NCBI GenBank assembly: GCA_937960895.1
Contig: CALCJD010000094.1
Coordinates: 1 to 64,000, forward strand
DNA: 64,000 nt
Direction: 5' to 3'
DNA from: an uncultured Spartobacteria bacterium
GTDB lineage: Bacteria; Verrucomicrobiota; Verrucomicrobiia; Chthoniobacterales; Terrimicrobiaceae
Part shown: piece by piece, positions 52,010 to 59,789 of the stretch
Numbering within the stretch: position 1 is the first letter of the stretch
Layout of the letters: each line of letters opens with the position of its first letter
Position numbers and translations under genes: made by a program
Notes under the pieces: generated by a model
Databases searched by the model: none
Told to the model about the DNA's origin: nothing
Seen by the model: the letters and a program-made list of their open reading frames with translations, nothing else

Positions 52010-52768
52010 TTACCTTTTGTACTCGGCCTTCAATGCGAGAAGCCCCTGGTAGGCCCGGAGGCATTCCAGAAAATACCGGTTGAAGGGGAGTCCCCGGCTG
52101 GTTCCGTGCTGGCGTTTCCGGTGGATGACCCGCACCTGTTTGATGCTGTAGTTTTCCAATTCCGCCCGGAGGAGCAATTCGGCATTGAGGAGTGTGGGCA
52201 TGCAACGGAGGCGGGGCAGCAGATCGAGCACGACATCGCGTCGGATGATCCGAAAGGCGGAATTGATGTCCGAATAATGCTCGTCGAAGATGAAGCGGGC
52301 CAGCCGGTTGAAGCACGCCGACGAAACCTTCCGGAAAAACGGATCCTGCCGGCCGATTTTGGCGCCGTGCACGATGTCGAACTTGCCGACATGCGGGGTA
52401 AGTTTCCAGAATTCCGAGGCGACGTACTGGCCGTCGGAATCGGTGAAGAAGATCAGTGGACAGCGGGCGTTGCGGTAGAGGTTTCGCGCCGCCGCGGCGA
52501 ACCCTTCCTTTCTCTCATGGTATTCGACCCGCAGGAAGGGGTGCTTCGCCTGCAATCTCTCCAGGATTTGCCGTGTCCCGTCGGTGCTTTCCGCCTCATC
52601 GATGAGCAACTCGGATCCCTGGGGAAGCCAGCGGATGACTTCGGACACCCATTCTTCGATCACCTCTTCGATGACCTCCGCCTCGTTGCAAACGGGCATG
52701 ACAATGGAAATCGGTTCCGGGGGAATGACCCGTTCCGATCGTGCCGGGGGCGCTGGTGTACTAGACAT
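52010..52768 (-). CDS. GT2-family glycosyltransferase with an altered DDGS motif
   Basis: A 252-residue single-domain GT-A glycosyltransferase. The N-terminus has SIVMPVCNEAEVIEEVIEEW, then IDEAESTDGTRQILERL, where related enzymes have VDDGSTDGT, and the metal site FTDSDGQY near 110. The rest resembles dolichyl-phosphate sugar transferases (FFRKVSSACFNRLARFIFDEHYSDINSAF). There is no membrane anchor at the C-terminus. ATG 52768 overlaps the stop of the upstream SDR gene by 8 bp; the longer frame beyond it is a shadow. Role: sugar transfer to a lipid carrier or glycan, inferred from family and place. Confidence 0.85.
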   Translation of the reverse strand: MSSTPAPPARSERVIPPEPISIVMPVCNEAEVIEEVIEEWVSEVIRWLPQGSELLIDEAESTDGTRQILERLQAKHPFLRVEYHERKEGFAAAARNLYRNARCPLIFFTDSDGQYVASEFWKLTPHVGKFDIVHGAKIGRQDPFFRKVSSACFNRLARFIFDEHYSDINSAFRIIRRDVVLDLLPRLRCMPTLLNAELLLRAELENYSIKQVRVIHRKRQHGTSRGLPFNRYFLECLRAYQGLLALKAEYKR

Positions 52769-53708
52769 TGGCGTACCGGGAATTGCGAAGAATGCGGTAG
52801 CCTTTGATGAGCTCCGCAATGCCGCTTTGCAGACTGAACTGCGGCCGGAACCCCGTGGCGAGAAGTCGGGCGTTTGACACGATATAATCCCGTTTGTCCG
52901 GATCCTCCCCGATGGGCGCCTCGAGGTAGACGAAATTGGGCAACTGTTTCCGGATTTCCTCGCAGAGTTCGAGTTTGGAAAGATTGGCGTCCTCCAGGCC
53001 GGCGTTGTAGGCACGGCCGCGCATGGTGTCGAAGTTGGCGAGCGCGTGGAGAAACGCCCGGGCCGCGTCGCGGATGTGGAGGTAGTTGCGTTTGAAGTGT
53101 CCCTCAAAAACAACCACCGCGCGGTCGGTGACCGCCCGGTGGACGAAGTCGTTCACCAAAAGATCCAGGCGCATGCGGGGCGAGAGCCCGAAGATGGTGG
53201 CAAATCGGAAACTGAGTCCATTTTCTCTCGAGAGCACCGCAGTCTCCGCCTCGCACTTGGTGGTGCCATACAGGGAGATGGGCCGCAGCGGGGTGTCCTC
53301 CGTGCAGAACTTGCCCTTTTCACCGATGCCGTAGCCGCTGTTGGTGGTGGGAAAGAGGATTTTTTGCGCGGGAGACGCAAGGCGGCAAAGCATGAGGACG
53401 GCGTCCCGGTTGATGGTTTCCGCGCCGACGCGATCCACGTTGCAAAGGGGGGCGCCGACCAGGGCGGCCAGGGGAATGATGACATCGGCCTCCTTGACCA
53501 GAGGAGCGACAATCCGTTCGTCCCGGCAATCTCCCCGCACCACTTCGAATCCTTCCCGATGACAGCAGTCCAGAAGGGAGGCTTGACCGAAGAGAAAATT
53601 GTCGAGGACCGTCACCGAGTATCCGGCGTCCAGAAGCGCGGGAACGAGGATGGATCCGATGTAACCGGCGCCGCCGGTGACGAGGATTTTTTCTGAAGAT
53701 CTGGGCAT
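52761..53708 (-). CDS. NAD-dependent sugar epimerase/dehydratase
   Basis: A 315-residue extended SDR enzyme. The Rossmann loop is ILVTGGAGYIGSIL near residue 8, NSGYG near 125 and the YxxxK pair in YGTTKCEAE near 143-147. Such proteins epimerise or dehydrate nucleotide sugars (WcaG type). It directly precedes the GT2 gene, with the genes overlapping, so it probably makes the sugar used by it. ATG 53708 fits the family; a longer frame starts at 53780. A TTGACG (53749-53754) with TTCCAA about 17 bp later is a possible promoter. Confidence 0.87.
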   Translation of the reverse strand: MPRSSEKILVTGGAGYIGSILVPALLDAGYSVTVLDNFLFGQASLLDCCHREGFEVVRGDCRDERIVAPLVKEADVIIPLAALVGAPLCNVDRVGAETINRDAVLMLCRLASPAQKILFPTTNSGYGIGEKGKFCTEDTPLRPISLYGTTKCEAETAVLSRENGLSFRFATIFGLSPRMRLDLLVNDFVHRAVTDRAVVVFEGHFKRNYLHIRDAARAFLHALANFDTMRGRAYNAGLEDANLSKLELCEEIRKQLPNFVYLEAPIGEDPDKRDYIVSNARLLATGFRPQFSLQSGIAELIKGYRILRNSRYANV

Positions 53709-53865
53709 GGAGGATGGAAAGGGGCGTTGGAATGAAACGCACATTCCTACGTCAAACCTCGCGGGTCCGTCGAGTACCATGCACGGGGCTTCCGCGGCGG
53801 ATTTTAAGGCGGGGGTGCCGCGGGGCTCCGCCGTCCTTTTCTGGCAGGCCGGCGATTGGCCGGGC

Positions 53866-53906
53866 GGAAAAACAATCCGCCGCCGGCCGGTGAAGTCGGG
53901 CCGGCG
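53866..53906 (-). terminator. Rho-independent terminator of the argCJB operon
   Basis: Read on the minus strand directly after the PfpI-like stop: an 8-bp stem (53906-53899 with 53888-53881) with a 10-base loop, followed by GGATTGTTTTT. The T-run lies in a second small hairpin (53863-53868 with 53876-53881), which could serve the plus strand. The rest of the 53709-53906 gap holds nothing else I recognise. Confidence 0.75.
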
Positions 53907-54611
53907 TTACCCGGGGTCAGCCAGTCGTTGGGCGACCCGGGAGGTGATTTTTCGGCGTTCCTCGGTGATCTCCCGCAGTTCCTCCCGGACCCTGCCGGCA
54001 ATGGCCGGGGGGGCGGAGCAGGGGCTTCCGCAGGCAAACGGGGGTTCCGGGGAATACTCCAGATAAAGCTGGATGGCCTGCGCGGCCTCGTCGCCGCGGA
54101 GGAGGGCCACCACGCGCAGGGCGGCGTCCAGTCCGGAGGTCACGCCGGCGGCCGTCACCAGAGGGCCGTCGACGACAATCCGCCCATTCACGGCGATGGC
54201 GCCGAATTGCGGCAGGAGATCGTGGCTCGCCCAGTGCGTGGTGGCCTTCCGGCCCTTCAGCAATCCGGCCGCTCCCAGCAGCAGGGCACCGGTGCAGATG
54301 GAAAAAACGCATGCCGCCCCGCCCGCCAGGCGCCGCAACAGGGAGAGGGTTTCCCCGTCCTCCATGAGGGCGTTCACCCCGCGCCCGCCGGGAACCACCA
54401 GGACGTCGAGGGCGGGGACGTCGGCATACGTCTTGTCGGGCGTCAGCACCAGTCCGCGGGTGTCGCGCACGGGATCGGCGGTTCGGGCGAAGATGTGAAA
54501 CGTGGAATTCGGCGTGCGGCTCAGGACCTCAAACGGACCGGTGAAATCCAGCTGGTCCAGGGCCGGAAAAATCAGCGCTCCGATCCGCAGGTGGCGCTCC
54601 GGGGGAACCAT
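53907..54611 (-). CDS. DJ-1/PfpI-family protein, isonitrile-hydratase-like
   Basis: A 234-residue cytoplasmic protein with the class I glutamine-amidotransferase-like fold. The nucleophile elbow is FSICTGALLLGAAGLLKG near 105-122, followed by KATTHWASHDLL. This C-T-G-A-L-L-L-G-A-A-G-L-L pattern with ATTHWA is characteristic of InhA isonitrile hydratases and GlxA relatives. GVTSGLDAALRVVALLRG near 158 also fits. It has no DNA-binding domain. It follows argB by 4 bp and seems part of the same transcript; no link to arginine is known. Confidence 0.85.
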   Translation of the reverse strand: MVPPERHLRIGALIFPALDQLDFTGPFEVLSRTPNSTFHIFARTADPVRDTRGLVLTPDKTYADVPALDVLVVPGGRGVNALMEDGETLSLLRRLAGGAACVFSICTGALLLGAAGLLKGRKATTHWASHDLLPQFGAIAVNGRIVVDGPLVTAAGVTSGLDAALRVVALLRGDEAAQAIQLYLEYSPEPPFACGSPCSAPPAIAGRVREELREITEERRKITSRVAQRLADPG

Positions 54612-54615
54612 GGAA

Positions 54616-55485
54616 TCAGGCGATGATTTCCGTGCCGATGCCGGCGTTGGTGAAGATTTCCAGAAGCAGGCAGTGCTGCACGTTGCCGCCGATCAGGTGC
54701 ACCTTTTCCACGCCCTTTCGCAGGGCCGCCACGGCGGACTGGACCTTCGGGATCATTCCGCCGCCGATGACCTTTTCCTTGATGAGCGTGTCCATCTGGT
54801 CGGCATGGACCGTGGGAATCAGCGACTCGCGGTCGGCCGGGTCGCGCATAATGCCGGGCACGTCGCTGGCGTAGATGAGCTTGGAGGCGTTGAGGGCCGC
54901 GGCAAGGGCGGCGGCGGCGATGTCGGCGTTGATGTTGAGCACGGTGCCGTCCTCCGCGGCGCCGAGCGGACTGATCACCGGCACGACCTCCTCATGGATG
55001 GTGGCGGCGATCTCGTCGCAATGGATCGAGGAGACTTCGCCCACAAAACCGATGTCCACCGGCTCCCCGTTTTCCTCCTGCGGTCCCATGCGGTTCGCGC
55101 CGAAGACCCGGCGTCCGGAAAATCCGCGCGCCTTGCCGCCGTATTTGACGATGGTCTCGACGATCTTCGGGTTGATTTCCCGGTCGAGGGTTTCGGAGAC
55201 GATGGTGATGGACTGGGCGTCGGTGACGCGGAGGCCGTTGACAAAACGGGCCTTCAGTCCGGCGGCGCGCATCTTGGCGGTGATGGCCTTGCCGCCACCG
55301 TGAACCAGCACGGGATTGATGCCGACGGCTTCCAGGAAGACGACATCGCGAAGAAAACGTTCGACGATGTGTTCCTCCTCCATGGCCGCGCCGCCGTATT
55401 TGATGACAAACGTCTGGCCGCGGAAACGCTGGATGTAGGGCAGGGCCTCGATGAGGCTTTCGGAACGGGCTTCGGGAGTGAGCAT
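54616..55485 (-). CDS. argB: Acetylglutamate kinase
   Basis: A 289-residue enzyme of amino-acid kinase fold that phosphorylates N-acetylglutamate, the second step of arginine synthesis. Motifs: VIKYGGAAM near residue 28 (substrate and ATP loop), NPVLVHGGGKAITAKM near 62, AAAALAAALNASKLIYASDVPG near 195 and GGGMIPKVQSAVAALRKG near 240. ATG 55485 is used; a longer frame exists in the same phase. It lies 5 bp after argJ and 4 bp before the PfpI-like gene. Confidence 0.97.
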   Translation of the reverse strand: MLTPEARSESLIEALPYIQRFRGQTFVIKYGGAAMEEEHIVERFLRDVVFLEAVGINPVLVHGGGKAITAKMRAAGLKARFVNGLRVTDAQSITIVSETLDREINPKIVETIVKYGGKARGFSGRRVFGANRMGPQEENGEPVDIGFVGEVSSIHCDEIAATIHEEVVPVISPLGAAEDGTVLNINADIAAAALAAALNASKLIYASDVPGIMRDPADRESLIPTVHADQMDTLIKEKVIGGGMIPKVQSAVAALRKGVEKVHLIGGNVQHCLLLEIFTNAGIGTEIIA

Positions 55486-55490
55486 GGAAA

Positions 55491-56672
55491 TTATTCGCCG
55501 AGATTCAGTCGGACGTATTCCTCGGTGAGATCGGTGGTCCAGACGGTGTGGGAAAATTTGCCGACCTTCAGGTCGATGACAATGCGGAATTCCGGTTTGG
55601 CGGCGATGGCGCGGAGTTTCGACCAGGGCGTTTTTGCGACGACGCCGTTTTCCACAATGGGCAGGTCGTTGTAGAAGATGGCGGTTTTTTCCTCCCGCAT
55701 CTTCGCGCCGGAGTAGCCGAGGGCGTCCATGATGCGGCCCCAGTTGGGGTCGCCGCCCGCCCAGGCGCATTTGGCGAGGGTGGAATTGGCCACCGCCTCG
55801 GCCGCACGGCGGGCGTCCTTGGCGCTGGCCGCGCCGCGGAGTTCGATCTCGATGAATTTGGTCACCCCTTCGCCGTCCTTCACAATCATCCGGGCCAGCG
55901 CCTGGGTGACGGTGTCAAGGGCCGCCTGGAAATTCGCGGCCGGCGGGGTGACGTCGGAGGCGCCGTTGGCGAGGAGAAGCACCGTGTCGTTGGTGCTCAT
56001 GTCGCCGTCGACGGTGATGCGATTGAAGGACACCTCCACGGACGCCTTGAGCGCCTTGCGCAGGGCGGGCTGGGGAAGGGCGGCATCGGTGGTGATCACG
56101 CACAGCATCGTGGCCATGTTGGGATCGATCATGCCGGCCCCCTTGGCGATTCCACCGATGCGGAAGCTCCCCCTGGCCGTGCGCACCTCCAGGGCGATTT
56201 CCTTGGGGAAGGTGTCGCTGGTCATGATGGCCTTTGCGCAATCGAGACTGTATTTGCGGTGAAGGGGCAGGGAGGCGATGCCCTTGAGGATGCGGTTCAT
56301 CGGCAGCGGAACCCCGATGCGCCCGGTGGAACAGACCATGACCTCGCGCGGTTTGAGTCCGGCGCGTTCCGCGGCCGCAGCCGCCATGGCCCGGGCATCC
56401 TCGAGGCCCTGCCGGCCGGTGCAGGCGTTGGCATTGCCGCTGTTAAGAATGACGGCGCGCGGCTTGCCGGTGCGCAGGTGTTCCAGGGAAACCCGCACGG
56501 GGGCGGCCTTGACGGCGTTTGTGGTGAACGTACCCGCTGCGGTGCAGGGGACTTCGGAAACCACCAGGGCCGTGTCCAGACGGGGGGCCCTGGGATTTTT
56601 GATGCCTGACGAAACGGCGCCACAGACAAAGCCGGAGGGCGCGCCAATGCCCCCCTTGATTTTTTTAATCAT
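55491..56672 (-). CDS. argJ: Bifunctional glutamate N-acetyltransferase / ornithine acetyltransferase
   Basis: A 393-residue enzyme. It makes N-acetylglutamate and also moves the acetyl group from N-acetylornithine, recycling it in the linear arginine pathway. The self-cleavage site is KGAGMIDPNMATML near 180-193, with Thr as nucleophile, and the N-terminal TTNAVKAAPV and ILNSGNANACTG near 72 are family marks. TVDGDMSTNDTVLLLANG near 225 binds substrate. Its presence explains why argA is not needed. It overlaps argC by ATGA (56669-56672). Confidence 0.97.
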   Translation of the reverse strand: MIKKIKGGIGAPSGFVCGAVSSGIKNPRAPRLDTALVVSEVPCTAAGTFTTNAVKAAPVRVSLEHLRTGKPRAVILNSGNANACTGRQGLEDARAMAAAAAERAGLKPREVMVCSTGRIGVPLPMNRILKGIASLPLHRKYSLDCAKAIMTSDTFPKEIALEVRTARGSFRIGGIAKGAGMIDPNMATMLCVITTDAALPQPALRKALKASVEVSFNRITVDGDMSTNDTVLLLANGASDVTPPAANFQAALDTVTQALARMIVKDGEGVTKFIEIELRGAASAKDARRAAEAVANSTLAKCAWAGGDPNWGRIMDALGYSGAKMREEKTAIFYNDLPIVENGVVAKTPWSKLRAIAAKPEFRIVIDLKVGKFSHTVWTTDLTEEYVRLNLGE

Positions 56673-57697
56673 AAAAGTCCTTCGGTCTCCGGGAAGCCGG
56701 CCATGATGTTGAAGTTCTGCACGGCCTGGCCGGCGGCGCCCTTCACGAGGTTGTCCTCCGCGCTGAGAATGATCAGCCGGCCCGTGCGGGAGTCCTCCCG
56801 GACCGCGATGTCGCAGAAATTGGTGCCGTTGACGTTCTTGACGTCCGGCAGGGAGTCCGGAAGGCGCACGAAGGGTTCGTCGGCGAAGGCCTTTTCCCAG
56901 CAGGCTTTCACGTCGGCGGCGTGCCGGCCTTTCGCCGGGGCGGCGAAGATCGTGGTGTGGATGCCCCGGGTCATCGGCGCAAGGTGCGGTACGAAGGTGA
57001 TGGCGACCTTCTCCCCGGCCGCCGTGCTGAGTTCCTGTTCGATCTCGGAAAGATGCCGGTGTTTGGGAATGCCATAGGCGCGCAGGCTTTCATTGCACTC
57101 CGCGTAAAGATACGCGAGGTCCGCCTTGCGTCCCGCGCCGCTCACGCCGCTCGCGCTGCTCGCGATGAGGGTGGAGGGTTGGACCAGCCCGGTTTTCAGC
57201 AGCGGCACCAGCGGCAGCAAAATGCTCGTGGGATAACAGCCGGCCGAGGCCACCAGCCGGGCGGAGGCGATTTTGTCCCGATGCAATTCCGGCAGGCCAT
57301 AGACGGCCTCCGGCAGCAAATGACTCGCCCCGTGGTCCCCGCCGTAAAACTCCTTGTACAAATCCGCGTCCCGCAGCCGGAAGTCCGCGCTCAGGTCAAT
57401 CACCCGCCGCCCGGCTTCGACCAGGGGCGCGGCAAACTCCGCCGCCAGGCCGTGGGGCAGCGCGAGGAAAATGAATTCGGCGCCGCTGGACAGGATGTTT
57501 TCGACGGTCGATTCGGAAAATTTCAATCCGGCCACCGAAGGCAGGCCGGCCAGCCGGGGCAGGACGGCGGAGGCGGGTTTGCCGGCGTTTTGACGTGAGG
57601 TGACCGCGGCGATGCGCACCCGGGAATGCCTGGCGAGAATGCTGCAGAGTTCCTCCCCGGAATATCCGTTTGCGCCGACGATGGCCACGTTTGTCAT
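56669..57697 (-). CDS. argC: N-acetyl-gamma-glutamyl-phosphate reductase
   Basis: A 342-residue enzyme for the third step of arginine synthesis. The Rossmann motif is VAIVGANGYSGEEL near residues 4-17, the active-site Cys in VASAGCYPTSILLPL near 152, and the His in APMTRGIHTTI near 240. It begins the operon argC-argJ-argB-PfpI-like. A promoter (57704-57733) ends 6 bases before its ATG. Reading on the minus strand is tight with no other gene inserted. Confidence 0.97.
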   Translation of the reverse strand: MTNVAIVGANGYSGEELCSILARHSRVRIAAVTSRQNAGKPASAVLPRLAGLPSVAGLKFSESTVENILSSGAEFIFLALPHGLAAEFAAPLVEAGRRVIDLSADFRLRDADLYKEFYGGDHGASHLLPEAVYGLPELHRDKIASARLVASAGCYPTSILLPLVPLLKTGLVQPSTLIASSASGVSGAGRKADLAYLYAECNESLRAYGIPKHRHLSEIEQELSTAAGEKVAITFVPHLAPMTRGIHTTIFAAPAKGRHAADVKACWEKAFADEPFVRLPDSLPDVKNVNGTNFCDIAVREDSRTGRLIILSAEDNLVKGAAGQAVQNFNIMAGFPETEGLL

Positions 57698-58015
57698 GCG
57701 CCCAGCCTACATCTGACGGAGAAATTTTTTCAAAGGCGAAATCTGGGCGCTTTGTGCTGGGGGGAAGAAACTTCCGCGGGATGCCCCGGGTTTTGTGATG
57801 CAGCGCGCGCCCGTCACCCCGGCTCCCCTTTGTCCGCATTGTCGCGTGACGGTGCGCTCAGCCGGACGTTCGGCGATTTTGCGGAGGGGGCGGATCACCG
57901 AAAATGCCGGCAATCATCTGCGCCGGATGTGCTGCACCCTGTTTGAAGGGAGGGAGGCGAGTGGGAAAGACTGATGCCCCGGCCGGGGGATTCGGCCGCT
58001 CTGACGAAGAAAAAA
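57698..58015 (-). other. Gap between tRNA-Pro and argC
   Basis: About 318 bases. It holds the argC promoter at its left edge and a TTTTTT run (on the minus strand, 58015-58010) directly after the tRNA. A palindrome near 57978-57997 has no T-run. I saw no coding frame with family features. Confidence 0.5.
57704..57733 (-). promoter_or_regulatory. Promoter of the argCJB operon
   Basis: On the minus strand, TTGAAA (57733-57728), an 18-bp spacer and TAGGCT (57709-57704), 6 bases before ATG 57697. The -10 hexamer is the same as before proC (5065-5070), the other amino-acid synthesis gene in this window. No ARG-box palindrome was recognised. Confidence 0.5.
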
Positions 58016-58089
58016 TCGGGACGACAGGATTCGAACCTGCGACCTCGTGAACCCCATTCACGCGCTCTACCAAGCTAAGCTACGTCCCG
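58016..58089 (-). tRNA. tRNA-Pro (anticodon GGG)
   Basis: Reads on the minus strand as a full cloverleaf: acceptor CGGGACG with CGTCCCG (7 bp, perfect), D arm GCTT/GAGC, anticodon arm CGTGA/TCACG with loop ATGGGGT, T arm GCAGG/CCTGT and the TTCGAAT loop. The anticodon GGG reads CCC and CCU. The discriminator is A and CCA is not encoded, so CCA must be added. C1-G72 is typical of proline tRNA. Confidence 0.97.
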
Positions 58090-58102
58090 CAAGCGGAGGC
58101 GC

Positions 58103-58130
58103 ACTCTAGCCTACTCAAACCTGAGCGCAA
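58103..58130 (-). promoter_or_regulatory. Promoter of tRNA-Pro
   Basis: On the minus strand, TTGCGC (58130-58125), a 16-bp spacer and TAGAGT (58108-58103). A start 7 bases downstream gives a 5' leader of about 6 bases before the tRNA. It serves as a reference for the promoter pattern seen before protein genes. Confidence 0.6.
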
Positions 58131-58199
58131 TCAAAATCACGCATTCCGGGGAACGCGCGCGCCTCCTGACCGTGAATTTTATCCGGATTTTTTCCGGGA

Positions 58200-59540
58200 T
58201 CAAGCCGGGACGCTCAGGCGTTTTTGCACCCGCAGAAACAATGCGCCCGCCGCCACGGCAAGCCCCGCGACAAATCCGCTCCAGATTCCCGGGGCACCCC
58301 AGCCGAGGACGAAGGCCAGCAGGGCGGAGAGCGGCAGGGCGACCACCCAGTAGGCGACCGCGCCGATCACCATGGGGGCCCGCGTGTCCTCGAAGCCCCG
58401 CAGGGCGCCCGAGGAGACGATCTGCACGCCGTCGAACAACTGGAACACGCCGGCGATGAGCAGGAGCTGGCTCGCGAGGGTGAGGATTTCGTCGCCGGCC
58501 AGGAACCATCCGGCGATGAAGCGGCCGGCGGTGACAAAAAGCAGCGCAAAAAACGCCATCAGCCCCGCCGTGACGCCCAGCGCGCCGTAAACGATCGCGC
58601 GGCAGCGCGGAAGTTGCCGGGCGCCACGGGCCTGTCCGACGCGCACGCTGACGGCCTGGGAAAGGCCCAGCGGCAGCATGAAGGTCGTGGCCGCGCAGGT
58701 GATGGCGATCTGGTGCGCGGCCAGCGCATTCACACTGATCCAGCCCATCATGAGGGATCCGAAGGCAAACCCGCTCACCTCGCAAAAATGGAGGCCGCCC
58801 ACGGGCAGGCCGATGCGGGTCAGTGTGCGGACGTGGGGTCCGACGCCGGGCGCCGTCCAACGCCGCGGACGATGGGCGCGGAGGGTTTTGGAAGTGAGGA
58901 GATACGCCAAGAGCACCAGCGTGGCCGCGATGCGCGCCAGCAGGGTGGCCAGTCCCGCGCCATCCAGTCCCATGGCCGGCAATCCCCAGTTTCCATAGAT
59001 GAGCAGCCAGTTCAGGCCGATGTTCAAAAACACGCTGCCCAGTACGATCCAAAACGGCACCCAGGGACGCGAAAGGGCCTCGCAGAAACTTTTCAGGGCG
59101 GTGGTCAGATAGACCGGAATCACCGACCAGGCACAGAGGAGGAGAAAATTCCCGCAGGCGGCGTTGACCTCCGGTTTTTGTCCAAACAGGGGCAGCAGAG
59201 GCAGTCCAAGCTGCACGAGCAGGGCCACTCCCAGTCCGAGAACGGCCGCCAGGACGAGTCCGGCGCGGAGTGTTTCCCCGGCTTCGGCGGGGTTGTCCGC
59301 CCCATGGGCGTGGGAGGCCCGGACGCTGACCGCCGACAGGACGCCAAACCCGAAAACGAGCGGTACCATCAACACCGTATTGGCAAAGGCGCACGCCGCC
59401 AGCGGCACGACGCCGACGCGTCCAATCATGATGGTGTCCGCCCAGCCCATGGCCATCTGACCCACAAAGCCCGCCACGATGGGCACGGCGAGGGCGAGGG
59501 TGCGGCGGTTTTCGGTCAGGGCTTGGGAAAGAAGGGACAT
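58200..59540 (-). CDS. MATE-family multidrug efflux transporter
   Basis: A 446-residue transporter of twelve membrane helices with MATE (NorM/DinF-like) features: AMGWADTIMIGRVGVVPLAACA near residue 33-52, SHAHGADNPAEAGETLRAG near 85, and the repeated half-pattern MGWISVNALAAHQIA near 260, SVRVGQARGARQLPR near 290. MATE proteins expel drugs or metabolites against Na+ or H+. ATG 59540 is preferred to 59621, which adds a hydrophilic stretch. It is 110 bp from the tRNA on the same strand; no own promoter identified. Confidence 0.93.
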   Translation of the reverse strand: MSLLSQALTENRRTLALAVPIVAGFVGQMAMGWADTIMIGRVGVVPLAACAFANTVLMVPLVFGFGVLSAVSVRASHAHGADNPAEAGETLRAGLVLAAVLGLGVALLVQLGLPLLPLFGQKPEVNAACGNFLLLCAWSVIPVYLTTALKSFCEALSRPWVPFWIVLGSVFLNIGLNWLLIYGNWGLPAMGLDGAGLATLLARIAATLVLLAYLLTSKTLRAHRPRRWTAPGVGPHVRTLTRIGLPVGGLHFCEVSGFAFGSLMMGWISVNALAAHQIAITCAATTFMLPLGLSQAVSVRVGQARGARQLPRCRAIVYGALGVTAGLMAFFALLFVTAGRFIAGWFLAGDEILTLASQLLLIAGVFQLFDGVQIVSSGALRGFEDTRAPMVIGAVAYWVVALPLSALLAFVLGWGAPGIWSGFVAGLAVAAGALFLRVQKRLSVPA

Positions 59541-59789
59541 GCACGGAGGCCCGGGAACGGGCGGGAAAAGGACGGAAGCGGACGCGACGCGTCCGGGGCT
59601 ACAGGGAGAGCAGACTGCCACGCTTGCGGGCGCCGCGGTTGCGGTCCGGCTGATGCGATCGGGCGGTCTTCATGTGACCAACCCTATCGACCGGGATGGG
59701 CAAGTCAACCCAAGTCGGTCCGGTTCGCAGGACGAACTCCCGCGACTATCCCGCGGCGAAAAGGCGGCGGGCGTCGGAGAAATGACGGT

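Noticed and set aside
51995..52018. A short AACGC/GCGTT hairpin between two convergent glycosyltransferase genes
   Set aside because: Stem of 5 bp with no T-run; it overlaps the end of the GT2 gene.
58010..58015. T-run after the tRNA as a terminator
   Set aside because: There is no separate GC-rich hairpin just before it other than the tRNA itself, so I did not call it a terminator.
59599..59673. A 24-residue Arg-rich frame (minus strand) between lepB and the MATE gene
   Set aside because: It is very short and resembles no ribosomal small protein I know; its place in the tandem could be chance and no promoter is seen.
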